DNA of 64,000 nucleotides from Fen-1362 sp049516395 (GTDB taxonomy: Bacteria; Planctomycetota; Phycisphaerae; Sedimentisphaerales; Anaerobacaceae): positions 62,001 through 126,000 of the forward strand of contig JBEKTD010000003.1 in assembly GCA_049516395.1 (NCBI GenBank), written 5' to 3'. Below, in pieces: positions 34,742 through 42,841 of the stretch. A program made the position numbers and the translations under genes. Numbering within the stretch: the stretch's first letter is position 1; each line of letters begins with the position of its first letter. A model generated the notes under the pieces. That model did not search any database. It was not told the origin of the DNA and worked only from the letters and a program-made list of their open reading frames with translations.

Positions 34742-36730
34742 ATGTTCAGACGCACGATTTTAACAACACTCGCAGCAATCATATTAGCTTTATGCGTCCC
34801 GGCATTTGTGCAGGGGGCCGACAAAGGCGACGCGGTGCTCAGTATAATTCCCGCGGACTCCATTTTCTGCGTCAGGATTAACAATCTCAATCAGGCCACC
34901 GGCAATCTCGACCAGTATCTTATGGGCGTCTCACCGATGCCGGTGTCAACCGGAGGTCTTATTAAAGGCCAGCTCGGTATGATGTTCGGCAACTTCGAAC
35001 TTAAGGGTTTTGACGTCAACGGCTCCTTCGCGGCTTTCGCAACAGCCGAATCAGGCGACAAAGAGCCGGATTTGTACATTCTGCTGCCCGTTACTGATTA
35101 TGCCCAGCTTACCGACCCTAACTTCCACGTCAGCCCATCCGATGCCAATGGCATATCAGCCGTTGGAATGGGAGCGACAGGACAGTTCTTCATCAAAAAG
35201 GTCAACTCGTTTGCGCTGATGTCGAAAGATTACCGCAAACTCAGCTCTATGGCCTCGACAATCGCTGGCGCAAAAGCGACTAATTTAGCGTCGTCTCTCG
35301 ATGCCGCACAGGTCAAACAATCGTCTTCTGAGCCGGTATGGGCCTACGCGAATATGGTGAAAATTTCGTCGATTTACAAAAAGGAAATCTCCGACAGCTT
35401 GGAGGAAATGAGAAAAAATCTGTCCGACCCTGGAATGAGTATCCAGTCCAATATCGATAATCTCGAAAAGACCAAACAACAGATGGCTGCCAAAGACCCC
35501 AACAGTCCGATGATTGCCAGCTTTGATGCACAGATTGATTCAATGAAAACCCAAAAGGCACAGTTGCAGAAAAGCCCGGCGTTTATGGCTGGCCTCGCGA
35601 ATGCCTTCGCCGGTTACGCTAAAGATTTTACGCAGCAGTCAAAGTCGATTACGCTTTCCTGTAATCCCAGACCCGCCGTGTTAAATTTCAAGGTTGGTTT
35701 GGATGCCCTGCCCGGGACCGAAATGGCCGGGATGCTCGTTGCTGATGGCGCCGCCAAGAATAACCCGTTTATCGGCTATACCGAGGATGGCGCGGCGATG
35801 AATTTAGTCGCGCGGATAAATCACTCCGCTTATAAGAAACTCAACGCCAAGTGCATTGACCTTATGGCGATAATGTCAGGAAAAGACGCCAATGACCCCA
35901 ACATCATTAAAACCAAAAAGCTCCTCGATGATTCCGCTGATTCAATTGGCGATTTTATTGTTTGCTCGTTCAAGGTTGACCCCAACGCAAAGCCGTTATT
36001 CGATGCAAAATATGTCCTTGAGGTAAAGGATGTTAACCGGTTTAACAAAGTTAGAGATGAATTTATCCAGCTCTGGACCGGCGGCGCATTTGGCGACCTC
36101 TACAAAAATATGGGTATGGAAACCAGCTTTACCGTCAAACACGGTGCAGAAAATTACAAGGGCGTTTCAATAGACGTCGCGAAGCTGTCTATGAAATATA
36201 TCGATACCAATTTGCCAGAAGCCAAAATGATTGATAAGATGTATGGCGGCGGCTTTGAATACCGATGGGCTATTGTCAATGGCCTGTTTGTATGCAGGAT
36301 ATCGAGCGACCCCAACGCCGTTTGCAAGCTCATCGACGAAGTAAAGGCAGGCACTCCCGCGCAGGTCTGCTCGGAGATGCAAAAGGCGATTGCCGTTATC
36401 CCGGACGCCGACAGCAAGGATGTCATAGTTACCTATAACTATTTGCGCCTGATGAAAATGATGCAGGCCTTTGCGCCTATGCCGTTTACGATGCCCGATG
36501 TGCCAAGCAAGAGCAATCTTGTCTTTGCGGCCAAAATCAATAACGGCTCATTAGCCATTGATTTCGCCTTACCCAAAGAGCACCTTTCCGAGATGATGAT
36601 GGCGTTTCAGATGATTATGCAGCAACAGATGCAACAGCAGCCCGGCCAGATGAATCAAGGTATGCCGAAGCAGTCCCCGCGTCAAATGGCCCCGGGCCAG
36701 CCGATGCCTGTGGCGCCATCCGGCAAATAG
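34742..36730 (+). CDS. Secreted DUF3352-like protein
   Basis: A 662-residue exported protein with a clear signal peptide (LTTLAAIILALCVPAFVQGA). The start of the mature part (GDAVLSIIPADSIFCVRINN) follows the D-x-x-x-x-I-P-x-D-t-x-x-x-v-x-v-x-n pattern of DUF3352-like planctomycete proteins of unknown function. A predicted coiled coil lies at about 215-280, and the last 50 residues are a Gln/Met/Pro-rich tail (QQQMQQQPGQMNQGMPKQ) that looks disordered. TTAGGGAGGCAATACA is a strong ribosome-binding site. Function is unknown; it is downstream of the protease gene by 155 bases but may be transcribed separately. Confidence 0.7.
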   Translation: MFRRTILTTLAAIILALCVPAFVQGADKGDAVLSIIPADSIFCVRINNLNQATGNLDQYLMGVSPMPVSTGGLIKGQLGMMFGNFELKGFDVNGSFAAFATAESGDKEPDLYILLPVTDYAQLTDPNFHVSPSDANGISAVGMGATGQFFIKKVNSFALMSKDYRKLSSMASTIAGAKATNLASSLDAAQVKQSSSEPVWAYANMVKISSIYKKEISDSLEEMRKNLSDPGMSIQSNIDNLEKTKQQMAAKDPNSPMIASFDAQIDSMKTQKAQLQKSPAFMAGLANAFAGYAKDFTQQSKSITLSCNPRPAVLNFKVGLDALPGTEMAGMLVADGAAKNNPFIGYTEDGAAMNLVARINHSAYKKLNAKCIDLMAIMSGKDANDPNIIKTKKLLDDSADSIGDFIVCSFKVDPNAKPLFDAKYVLEVKDVNRFNKVRDEFIQLWTGGAFGDLYKNMGMETSFTVKHGAENYKGVSIDVAKLSMKYIDTNLPEAKMIDKMYGGGFEYRWAIVNGLFVCRISSDPNAVCKLIDEVKAGTPAQVCSEMQKAIAVIPDADSKDVIVTYNYLRLMKMMQAFAPMPFTMPDVPSKSNLVFAAKINNGSLAIDFALPKEHLSEMMMAFQMIMQQQMQQQPGQMNQGMPKQSPRQMAPGQPMPVAPSGK

Positions 36731-36798
36731 ACAGACAGATTGCGGAAAAGTAAAAACGTAATTATTGCTCACAAAGGATAATTGTGCGGCCGGCGGGG

Positions 36799-37065
36799 TT
36801 ACTCTTCCCGGTCTTTATCCTTGAGCAGCTTTTGCAGGTAGTCGTTTTCCCGGCGGGTGGCCTCAATATCCAAAAGCAGGTATTTGATGCAAACCCGCAG
36901 GTAATCGAGCGATTCCCGCAGGCAATCGACGCTCGCCTGGAGTTCTTTTTGGTTTACTTCCGCCTTTTTGGCAAGGACTTCGAGGCGTTTCGATGTGGGG
37001 TCTGCGGCGCCTCCGAATTGCTTCACCAGTTCATTCAGCTCATCTGCCAGCCGTGCTTCATCCAT
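36799..37065 (-). CDS. Short coiled-coil protein
   Basis: An 88-residue acidic, helical protein: RLADELNELVKQFGG, a Pro-containing turn, then two long helices ending IEATRRENDYLQKLLKDKDR. There are no other features. The frame extends to a TTG at 37089, but the ATG at 37065 has GAGGG 9 bases upstream. Small proteins of this type are common in Planctomycetota; function is unknown. It converges with the DUF3352-like gene. Confidence 0.6.
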   Translation of the reverse strand: MDEARLADELNELVKQFGGAADPTSKRLEVLAKKAEVNQKELQASVDCLRESLDYLRVCIKYLLLDIEATRRENDYLQKLLKDKDREE

Positions 37066-37457
37066 ATCAGTACCCTCGCAAAATCTCAAATCAGCGTTGC
37101 CTGCTGTTCCGTCATTGGCACTGTCTTAATTTTATACGTGCAAAACACGTACTCGTTACAAGGTTTTATCTGTATTTGTTGTGATAATTTATCCGGTTGC
37201 GAAAACGGCTCAAAACCGGCGTTTGTTGTATTGACCTTGAGTTTTGTTTGATTATTCACGAGTGCAACCTGTTTGCGGTTTGGGGCAGGGAGTTGCCAAA
37301 AAGCAACAGCTATGCAATGGTCTGAATTTACGGCTTTCCTGTCATTTTTCGCTTATACCTTGCCGGCGTGCCATCCCACATAAGGTTGCAATATGCCAAC
37401 GCCAATGTTTACAAAAAGCAACACGCACCGCATTTCAGTAGCAAAAACAGGGGTTGT
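37066..37457. other. Intergenic region with two copies of a 16-bp motif
   Basis: No gene is supported here. It holds GTTGCCAAAAAGCAAC (37292-37307) and GTTTACAAAAAGCAAC (37407-37422). A third related copy, GTTGACAAAAAGCAAC, is at 61829-61844 upstream of the sigma-54 activator gene. The motif is partly palindromic (GTTGC/GCAAC) and may be an operator or a dispersed repeat. Confidence 0.4.
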
Positions 37458-37538
37458 TTAGCTCTCAGGGTTGGCCAGTCGGCCTAGGAACAGGATGCTG
37501 CCCGTCTGATTATCGCGAATCAAAAAGATAAATTGAGA
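37458..37538 (-). pseudogene. Relic of a serpin 3' end
   Basis: Read on the minus strand, these bases encode FIFLIRDNQTGSILFLGRLA, then NPES and a TAA stop at 37458-37460. This is the C-terminal strand of a serpin and is nearly identical to the end of the complete serpin gene at 38065-39291. No upstream serpin sequence remains; the next plus-strand gene begins at the break. It is the trace of a duplicated serpin gene that has otherwise been deleted. Confidence 0.8.
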
Positions 37539-37594
37539 TGAATAGACAGTGGCGGGGTTTCCGGCTACTATATTATGACAGAAAGGGATTATTC

Positions 37595-38032
37595 ATGGGT
37601 GTCAGGTACAGTTTCAATATGCTGCCAAAGCTTCTGCCCGGGGAGAAAGTTCTTCTCTTCAAACCGTGGTTGTGGTTTGCATCGGGTAAGTCCCTTCCCA
37701 GTTACCGAATCTTTTTTCCGATACCCATTTTGTGTGAGGCAGGTTTGTATATCACAGACAGACGAGTTTTGCTCGTTTTTTACCTTTGTCGTCTTTTCAT
37801 ATTGGAAAACAGTTTATGGTTCAAGGATAAAGGAAAACTGGAAGATAATGAGTCTATCGGGGAAATAAGTGTGGGCGGAAACTTTTTGCTGGGCAAGTAT
37901 CTGGAAATTGTGTCAGAAATTTCTCCCATACCGTGGTATCGCTCTCGTCGAGCCCGGTTGCGTTTTTATATGAAAGACGCGGAAGCGGCTCATATACTTA
38001 TCACTGAGGCAATGACAGGAACGCCTGGATAG
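37595..38032 (+). CDS. PH-like/GRAM-type domain protein
   Basis: A 145-residue protein with LLPGEKVLLFKPWLW and a following AGLYITDRRVLLVFYLCRL, the two strands typical of bacterial PH-like or GRAM-like domains (the T-D-R-R-V turn). It has no signal peptide; the aromatic character suggests membrane contact. The ATG at 37595 with AGAAAGGGA upstream is preferred over 37538, whose first codons run into the serpin relic. It is boxed in between the serpin relic and the complete serpin, so it may have been inserted between two copies of a serpin gene. Function is unknown. Confidence 0.55.
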   Translation: MGVRYSFNMLPKLLPGEKVLLFKPWLWFASGKSLPSYRIFFPIPILCEAGLYITDRRVLLVFYLCRLFILENSLWFKDKGKLEDNESIGEISVGGNFLLGKYLEIVSEISPIPWYRSRRARLRFYMKDAEAAHILITEAMTGTPG

Positions 38033-38064
38033 CCCTGTTGCTTTTATCAGGCACGCCGGCAAAG

Positions 38065-39291
38065 TTAATTGTCTTTCGACACAGGATTTTCCACCCGGCC
38101 TAAGAACAGGATGCTGTCTGTCTGATTATCGCGAATCAAAAAGATAAACGAATGGTCGGCCCTGAAAACCGGCGGCGGTTCTCCGATCGAAATCCTTTTC
38201 ATCACCACTGCTGTTGCCGCCGCCGCCTCGGTTCCCTCTTCGTTGACATCGACGTATGCCTTGTGAAGCACATTCGATATGAAGAGGTCACGATTGCCTG
38301 TCATACCGGAAAAATCCGCATTGCGTGAAAATGCGTCCGGCATTCCCATTGCACCAAGCACCCTGGCTAACTCAAATTCGCTTGTCATTTTGAATCTGGG
38401 GATAAAGACCTGCACCTCTTGTTTGCGAAGTTGGGCCATCCAGCTGGCGATTACGTTGCTTGTGAGTCCTTTTTCGAGGTCTTTGACGCCATCGGCCTTT
38501 TTAGGAAGCAAAATGACCATCGACAAATCGTTATTTACATAAGGCATTTCCAATAGCTGAATGTCGTTGGTTTCCATGTAACCAAATTTATCTTTCTGGT
38601 TCATCGTTGGGACATTTACCTTTTGACCGTCAAGAAGAACAAAAGGCGAATCCTGTGTGCGTTCGGGTTTGAACGGGGTTGCCCATTTGCCTTTGAAATA
38701 AATAGCGTTGGTCAGAACCAGCTCGGTCGTCGGATCGAGTATCCCCGGCTTGATTAGCTCCTTTATCTTGTCTTTGGTTTTGCTTTCCACCCAGGCGTTG
38801 ATTGTCTTTCGGGCCTCTTCTGCCTGCGTCGCGAAATTAACCTGCTGCAAATTACCCCCGTAGTTTTCCCTGACAAGTGTCAAATAATCCGGAAGGAATT
38901 TATAGCCCTTTTGCCCCCATAACGCGTTTGCCACAACAAGCTCATAGCCGCCTTTTTCGCCCGAAGCGTTCAATTGTTTGATGATTTCGCCGAACACCTT
39001 ATGAAACTGCTCGTTTTGAACAGGGGCAAAACAGAGGGCCTCGGCCATCTGTTTTTCTGTTTGGCCTCTCGCTCCCGCGTAGGTCATCGCCAAAGCCGTC
39101 GATATGCTGTAGGGCGACAGGAATAAATTGTCCTGCTGGTTTTCGAGTTTGCCGTAAAGCTCAAGAGCAAATTTGTTATTGCCTGCTACTACGATTTGTT
39201 GGTTTGGGTCAATATCTGCTTTGACTGAGTTTGTCATTCCGGCCAACAGGACTGTGATTAAAGTCAACTGTTTGATAATTTCCATTTTCAA
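38065..39291 (-). CDS. Secreted serpin (serine protease inhibitor)
   Basis: A 408-residue full-length serpin with a signal peptide (IIKQLTLITVLLAGMTNSVK). Hallmarks are NLFLSPYSISTALAMTYAGA, LVLTNAIYFKGKWATPF and the hinge EEGTEAAAAT, whose small residues are those of an inhibitory serpin able to insert its reactive loop. Counting from the hinge Gly as P15, P1-P1' is Ile-Ser with Arg at P2 (KRIS), so elastase/subtilisin-like or trypsin-like proteases are possible targets. C-terminal HSFIFLIRDNQ and ILFLGRVENP complete the fold. It may protect the envelope against the organism's own secreted S8 protease encoded 4 kb upstream; that is inference. AGGGAGGTATTGAAA precedes the start. Confidence 0.93.
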   Translation of the reverse strand: MKMEIIKQLTLITVLLAGMTNSVKADIDPNQQIVVAGNNKFALELYGKLENQQDNLFLSPYSISTALAMTYAGARGQTEKQMAEALCFAPVQNEQFHKVFGEIIKQLNASGEKGGYELVVANALWGQKGYKFLPDYLTLVRENYGGNLQQVNFATQAEEARKTINAWVESKTKDKIKELIKPGILDPTTELVLTNAIYFKGKWATPFKPERTQDSPFVLLDGQKVNVPTMNQKDKFGYMETNDIQLLEMPYVNNDLSMVILLPKKADGVKDLEKGLTSNVIASWMAQLRKQEVQVFIPRFKMTSEFELARVLGAMGMPDAFSRNADFSGMTGNRDLFISNVLHKAYVDVNEEGTEAAAATAVVMKRISIGEPPPVFRADHSFIFLIRDNQTDSILFLGRVENPVSKDN

Positions 39292-39412
39292 TACCTCCCT
39301 TTAAACCGGTATATCTGCCTTTGCCTGTTTCCGACGATGTTGACAAGGCCGCCGGAAAAGGATTATAATGAATACGCAGTTTCCTGACAGCACTTATTTT
39401 TAAGGAACAGCT

Positions 39413-40396
39413 ATGGAGCACGGAAAAAACAACCCGCTGGCGAATTTCAAGAACCTGTTTATCGTTTACGGCGTAATCGCGGCTGTTGTGCTGGTTGCGG
39501 TTTTCGCCGGCGTTTTTGGGAAGGAGTCGGCCGGTATTACCAGCGCATTGGGGCTGCTTGTGGCGTTATTCTCACTGATAACGCTGGTAGTCATTTTCGT
39601 ATCATCCCTCAAAATGCTTGATCTCATTGACAATACCAACGCGAAAACGGACAAGGTAGCCGATGAGCTGGAAAAGCTTCGTCAGGCCGTCAATCAGGTC
39701 AACATCAGCACGCACGTCAGTGAAATGGCCAAGACAATCGCCTTCCGCGACAACGATATGCAAACGCTTCGGGATGCCGTCTTTGACAAGCTGCAGCAGA
39801 AGGACTTTGATTCCGCATACGAAATCATCGACGAAATAGCTCACAAAACCGGCTATAAAAAGCTCGCCGAGCAGCTTCATTTGCAGGCCGACAAATACCG
39901 CGACGCCAATGACGCTGAAAGAATGAACCAGATAATAAGCCACATCGGAAAGCACCTTGACGACCATCAGTGGGCAAAGGCAAGCGCCCAGATTGAGCTG
40001 CTGATAAAGGAATACCCCCTTAATGACAAGGCCCTGGCGATGAGACAGCGGCTGCTCGAAAAGAAAGAGGAACGCAAGAAAATACTCCTCAACGCCTGGG
40101 ATGACGCCGTCAAACGCCAGGTAACCGACCGGAGTATCGAAATCCTTCGTGAGCTTGACCAGTATCTTACGCCCAACGAGGGCCTTGCCCTCCAGGAAGG
40201 CGCAAGGGACGTCTTCCGCACAAAGCTGCATAACCTAGGCGTGCAGTTTGCGTTGGCCGTATCCGGCAGGCAATGGGCCAAGGCGGTTAATACGGGCGAG
40301 GAAATCATACGCGATTTCCCGAACAGCCGAATGGCTGAGGAAATCCGCGAAAAACTCGATGCCCTCAAAACACACGCCGCCGGGCAGCAGGCATAA
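39413..40396 (+). CDS. Membrane-anchored TPR-like protein
   Basis: A 327-residue protein with two N-terminal transmembrane helices (about 16-35 and 42-65: IVYGVIAAVVLVAVFAGVF and ALGLLVALFSLITLVVIFV), then a coiled coil and a helical C-terminal region that contains TPR-like repeats (DFDSAYEIIDEIAHKTG, QWAKASAQIELLIKEYP, QWAKAVNTGEEIIRDFP). The C-terminal part should lie in the cytoplasm and mediate protein contacts. TTAAGGAACAGCT precedes the ATG. Family name and role are not recognised. It is divergent from the serpin gene. Confidence 0.65.
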   Translation: MEHGKNNPLANFKNLFIVYGVIAAVVLVAVFAGVFGKESAGITSALGLLVALFSLITLVVIFVSSLKMLDLIDNTNAKTDKVADELEKLRQAVNQVNISTHVSEMAKTIAFRDNDMQTLRDAVFDKLQQKDFDSAYEIIDEIAHKTGYKKLAEQLHLQADKYRDANDAERMNQIISHIGKHLDDHQWAKASAQIELLIKEYPLNDKALAMRQRLLEKKEERKKILLNAWDDAVKRQVTDRSIEILRELDQYLTPNEGLALQEGARDVFRTKLHNLGVQFALAVSGRQWAKAVNTGEEIIRDFPNSRMAEEIREKLDALKTHAAGQQA

Positions 40397-40477
40397 AATA
40401 AACTTGCGAAAATCGCGCGCGGAGCGGGATTGTTTATTCTGTTCGCGGGAGGTAATTCAAAGCCGGTACTCCGACTA

Positions 40478-41023
40478 TTACTGGAAATCGAACAGCGACT
40501 GTGTTTTTACAATCGCTATCTGGTCGGGATACGCGGCGAAAGTGTGAACGTGAATCTCGGTTTTTCTCGCCTCGAAATCTATGTAGCAGAAGGGCTGCAG
40601 GCCGTCTATCTCAAGCTCAGGGAACCGGACGAACACACCGCGGTCTCTGCCGAATCTTTCGAGGTCGGTAAAGCTCTGCCGATACAGCGCTGGCGTGAGA
40701 CGCTCAACCTGGAAATCGGTCATATAGCTGACGTTTTTGCTAAGCGTGCATTTGTGCGAGCGGGGGCCGTGGAACTGGAAACGCTCAATCAGGCCTCGCT
40801 CGGGCAGCATCTGGGTTGGCGTGCTGATGACTTCAGCCAGACATACGTCGCCCGCGAATGCGCTGATAACGTGAGTGCAACCCGTAACCCATATTAACGC
40901 CTCATACTTCTCGCTTTTGAGTCGTCTGCTGGCGTAGATATTGAACAGTTCAGGATGCAATGGTCTCTGGAATAAGCTGAAGGATAATTCCTCGATTGCC
41001 ACATTGACTTGCGGAGATTCCAT
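40478..41023 (-). CDS. DUF2617 family protein
   Basis: A 181-residue protein matching DUF2617, a family common in Planctomycetota and actinobacteria: LSFSLFQRPLHPELFNIYAS at the start, LIERFQFHGPRSHKC in the middle and HVHTFAAYPDQIAIVKTQS near the end. It is soluble and of unknown function. The frame opens at 41089, but the ATG at 41023 (ESPQVNVAIEE) fits the family N-terminus. It converges with the TPR-like gene. Confidence 0.8.
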   Translation of the reverse strand: MESPQVNVAIEELSFSLFQRPLHPELFNIYASRRLKSEKYEALIWVTGCTHVISAFAGDVCLAEVISTPTQMLPERGLIERFQFHGPRSHKCTLSKNVSYMTDFQVERLTPALYRQSFTDLERFGRDRGVFVRFPELEIDGLQPFCYIDFEARKTEIHVHTFAAYPDQIAIVKTQSLFDFQ

Positions 41024-41237
41024 AGTTTGTCGGGCCTCAAATCTATATGTTATAATCTCGTTCCACGCCCTCATTATACAACAAAACAAGCGTAAAATTC
41101 AAGCCCATTATCAGTATTGATAGGGCCTTTTCTCTCACTTATAGGACGATTATTACACAAACCACGGGTTTTAAACGGGTAACAGAAGTGAAATTTCGAC
41201 AAAAAATTTTGCTGCCGAGAGGATTTTTTGGTGATTT

Positions 41238-42155
41238 TTATCGCTGGAAGATAATCGCGCTAATCAAAGTTGCGATTATGTCGTAAAACGCATGCGTTCC
41301 AGCCGTAATTCCGAAGCCGCGTATTGCGAATAACGCCGCGAAATAAACCCCAGCCGCTGTCCGGAATGCGAATTCGGACCAGTTGAATAAGTCGCTCTGG
41401 TTTGCCCGCCCGGTCAGAAAATCGATGTGATGATGTGCGGCGAAAAGAGCCGCCGATATCAGCACCGCGATGATTACGGCGCTGTGCTGATTTATTCCAA
41501 TAATGTCCTGCAGCAAAAGCATTATCGCGCATATCAGTATCAGCCGGAACAACAATTCCTCATAAATGCCCGCGCCGATGCCGGTAACAATATCAGCAAG
41601 CAGCGATGATTGTGGTTTCGACTTCGTGATTACCATTGCCTTTGGGTGTTGATATTTTGTTTTTGCCTGCGCCGCGTTTTGTTCGGCTGCGCACTGCACA
41701 ACAATCGCCCTTGGCACAATGTCATTAATCCTGCCGTGTTTTGGTGCGCCCGCGCTATTCAAAAACAAACTCAGCACGATAAGCGGTATGGCCAACAGCA
41801 CGCACTCAATTGTCATAGGCAGCATATCGCCGAACGAAACCCACCATCGCTTTCTCGAAACAAGCTGGTATGCCAGCAGTATGACGACAACAACCAGCGC
41901 CGGCGCCGCCCAGAGGAATTTGCCGCCGAAGCCGAGATGCCGCAGCAGTTCCTGCAGCCAGACAAATGCCATCACCCTTACCTGCGTCTGGCTCAGCACG
42001 TCGGTATTGATGAAGATTGTGCCTAATTCGTAAAAAATTATGAAGGGCAGCAGATAAACGATTGCGTAAACAGGCCGGCTCGTCCGCTCAAGGTACGAGT
42101 CGCGCGTAAAGTTGAACCATTGATTCGATGCAGCTCTTTGTCTTTTTCTTGCCAT
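41238..42155 (-). CDS. CPBP-family intramembrane metalloprotease
   Basis: A 305-residue membrane protein with about seven or eight hydrophobic segments. Motif 1 of the CPBP (Rce1/Abi-like) family is present as YEELLFR (Glu199, Glu200, Arg204), and AAHHHID near residue 241 provides the histidine of motif 2. These proteins are intramembrane proteases or, in some bacteria, play a part in bacteriocin immunity. Between helices 3 and 4 there is a long soluble loop. The frame extends to 42194, but the upstream bases contain a dispersed CGAAGTCACGAAG-type repeat, so I take the ATG at 42155. The substrate is unknown. Confidence 0.83.
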   Translation of the reverse strand: MARKRQRAASNQWFNFTRDSYLERTSRPVYAIVYLLPFIIFYELGTIFINTDVLSQTQVRVMAFVWLQELLRHLGFGGKFLWAAPALVVVVILLAYQLVSRKRWWVSFGDMLPMTIECVLLAIPLIVLSLFLNSAGAPKHGRINDIVPRAIVVQCAAEQNAAQAKTKYQHPKAMVITKSKPQSSLLADIVTGIGAGIYEELLFRLILICAIMLLLQDIIGINQHSAVIIAVLISAALFAAHHHIDFLTGRANQSDLFNWSEFAFRTAAGVYFAALFAIRGFGITAGTHAFYDIIATLISAIIFQR

Positions 42156-42298
42156 TCCGTTGGCCTTAACCTTTGTTTCTAACCGCGAAGTCACGAAGAA
42201 AAATTTATAAAAACTTTGTGTCTTGGTGCCTTCGTGGCAAACTTATATCGCGGCCAAAGTTTAATTGACTAATGGCAAGATTACAATACCAAATTGTT

Positions 42299-42841
42299 TT
42301 ATGGTTGCTGTTTCGGGTTTGCCGCCTTCCAGTCATTGGTGAAGTCCTTTACCTGTTCTTTGACGGTTTTTTCGATGGCGCTTTTGACGATTGCGACCGA
42401 AACGACGCCGAACCTGCTCTGCCCGAAGGATGGCCAGGTTAGGGCCTCTGTTTTTATGGTCGTGTCTCGCGATAAATTCACAATCTGCAAGAGCGACGAC
42501 TGAACGTGCATCGCAATGTTCAGTTTGTCATTACTCGCCGCCGTTACTTTGACCAGCACCACGTAAAGCCCCATTTCCGGAGTAGGTCTGGCAATCTCGA
42601 TGCCGGCGTTTTGAAGAGCAACCTCGACTTCACCCTGGAGGGTCTGTTCTTTGAGAAACGGCAGCATGTTCGCGTCATCACGCACAATTATCACCTTGAC
42701 CGCCACTCCGCGAAGCCCCTTCAGCGTTGATACCTTGAAATTGTCCAATTGCTGCTTTTCCGACGGGCTGATTGCCAGAACAATTCCCGTAAGCCCCATC
42801 AACGCTGTAATACAGCAGTATCTTATAAGCGTTTTTGTCAT
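42299..42841 (-). CDS. Exported hypothetical protein, 180 aa
   Basis: A 180-residue protein with a signal peptide (YCCITALMGLTGIVLA) and no further known domain. The mature part alternates strands and helices (GVAVKVIIVRDDAN, GLYVVLVKVTAAS, QSSLLQIVNLSRD), a pattern seen in small periplasmic proteins. Its start codon overlaps the mfd stop by four bases (ATGA), so it is translated as the last gene of the mfd transcript. The role is unknown. Confidence 0.65.
   Translation of the reverse strand: MTKTLIRYCCITALMGLTGIVLAISPSEKQQLDNFKVSTLKGLRGVAVKVIIVRDDANMLPFLKEQTLQGEVEVALQNAGIEIARPTPEMGLYVVLVKVTAASNDKLNIAMHVQSSLLQIVNLSRDTTIKTEALTWPSFGQSRFGVVSVAIVKSAIEKTVKEQVKDFTNDWKAANPKQQP

Noticed and set aside
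37244..37441. 65-codon frame upstream of the serpin relic
   Set aside because: It has a repeat-rich, Cys/Gln-rich composition and covers the two GTTKMCAAAAAGCAAC motifs; no ribosome-binding site.
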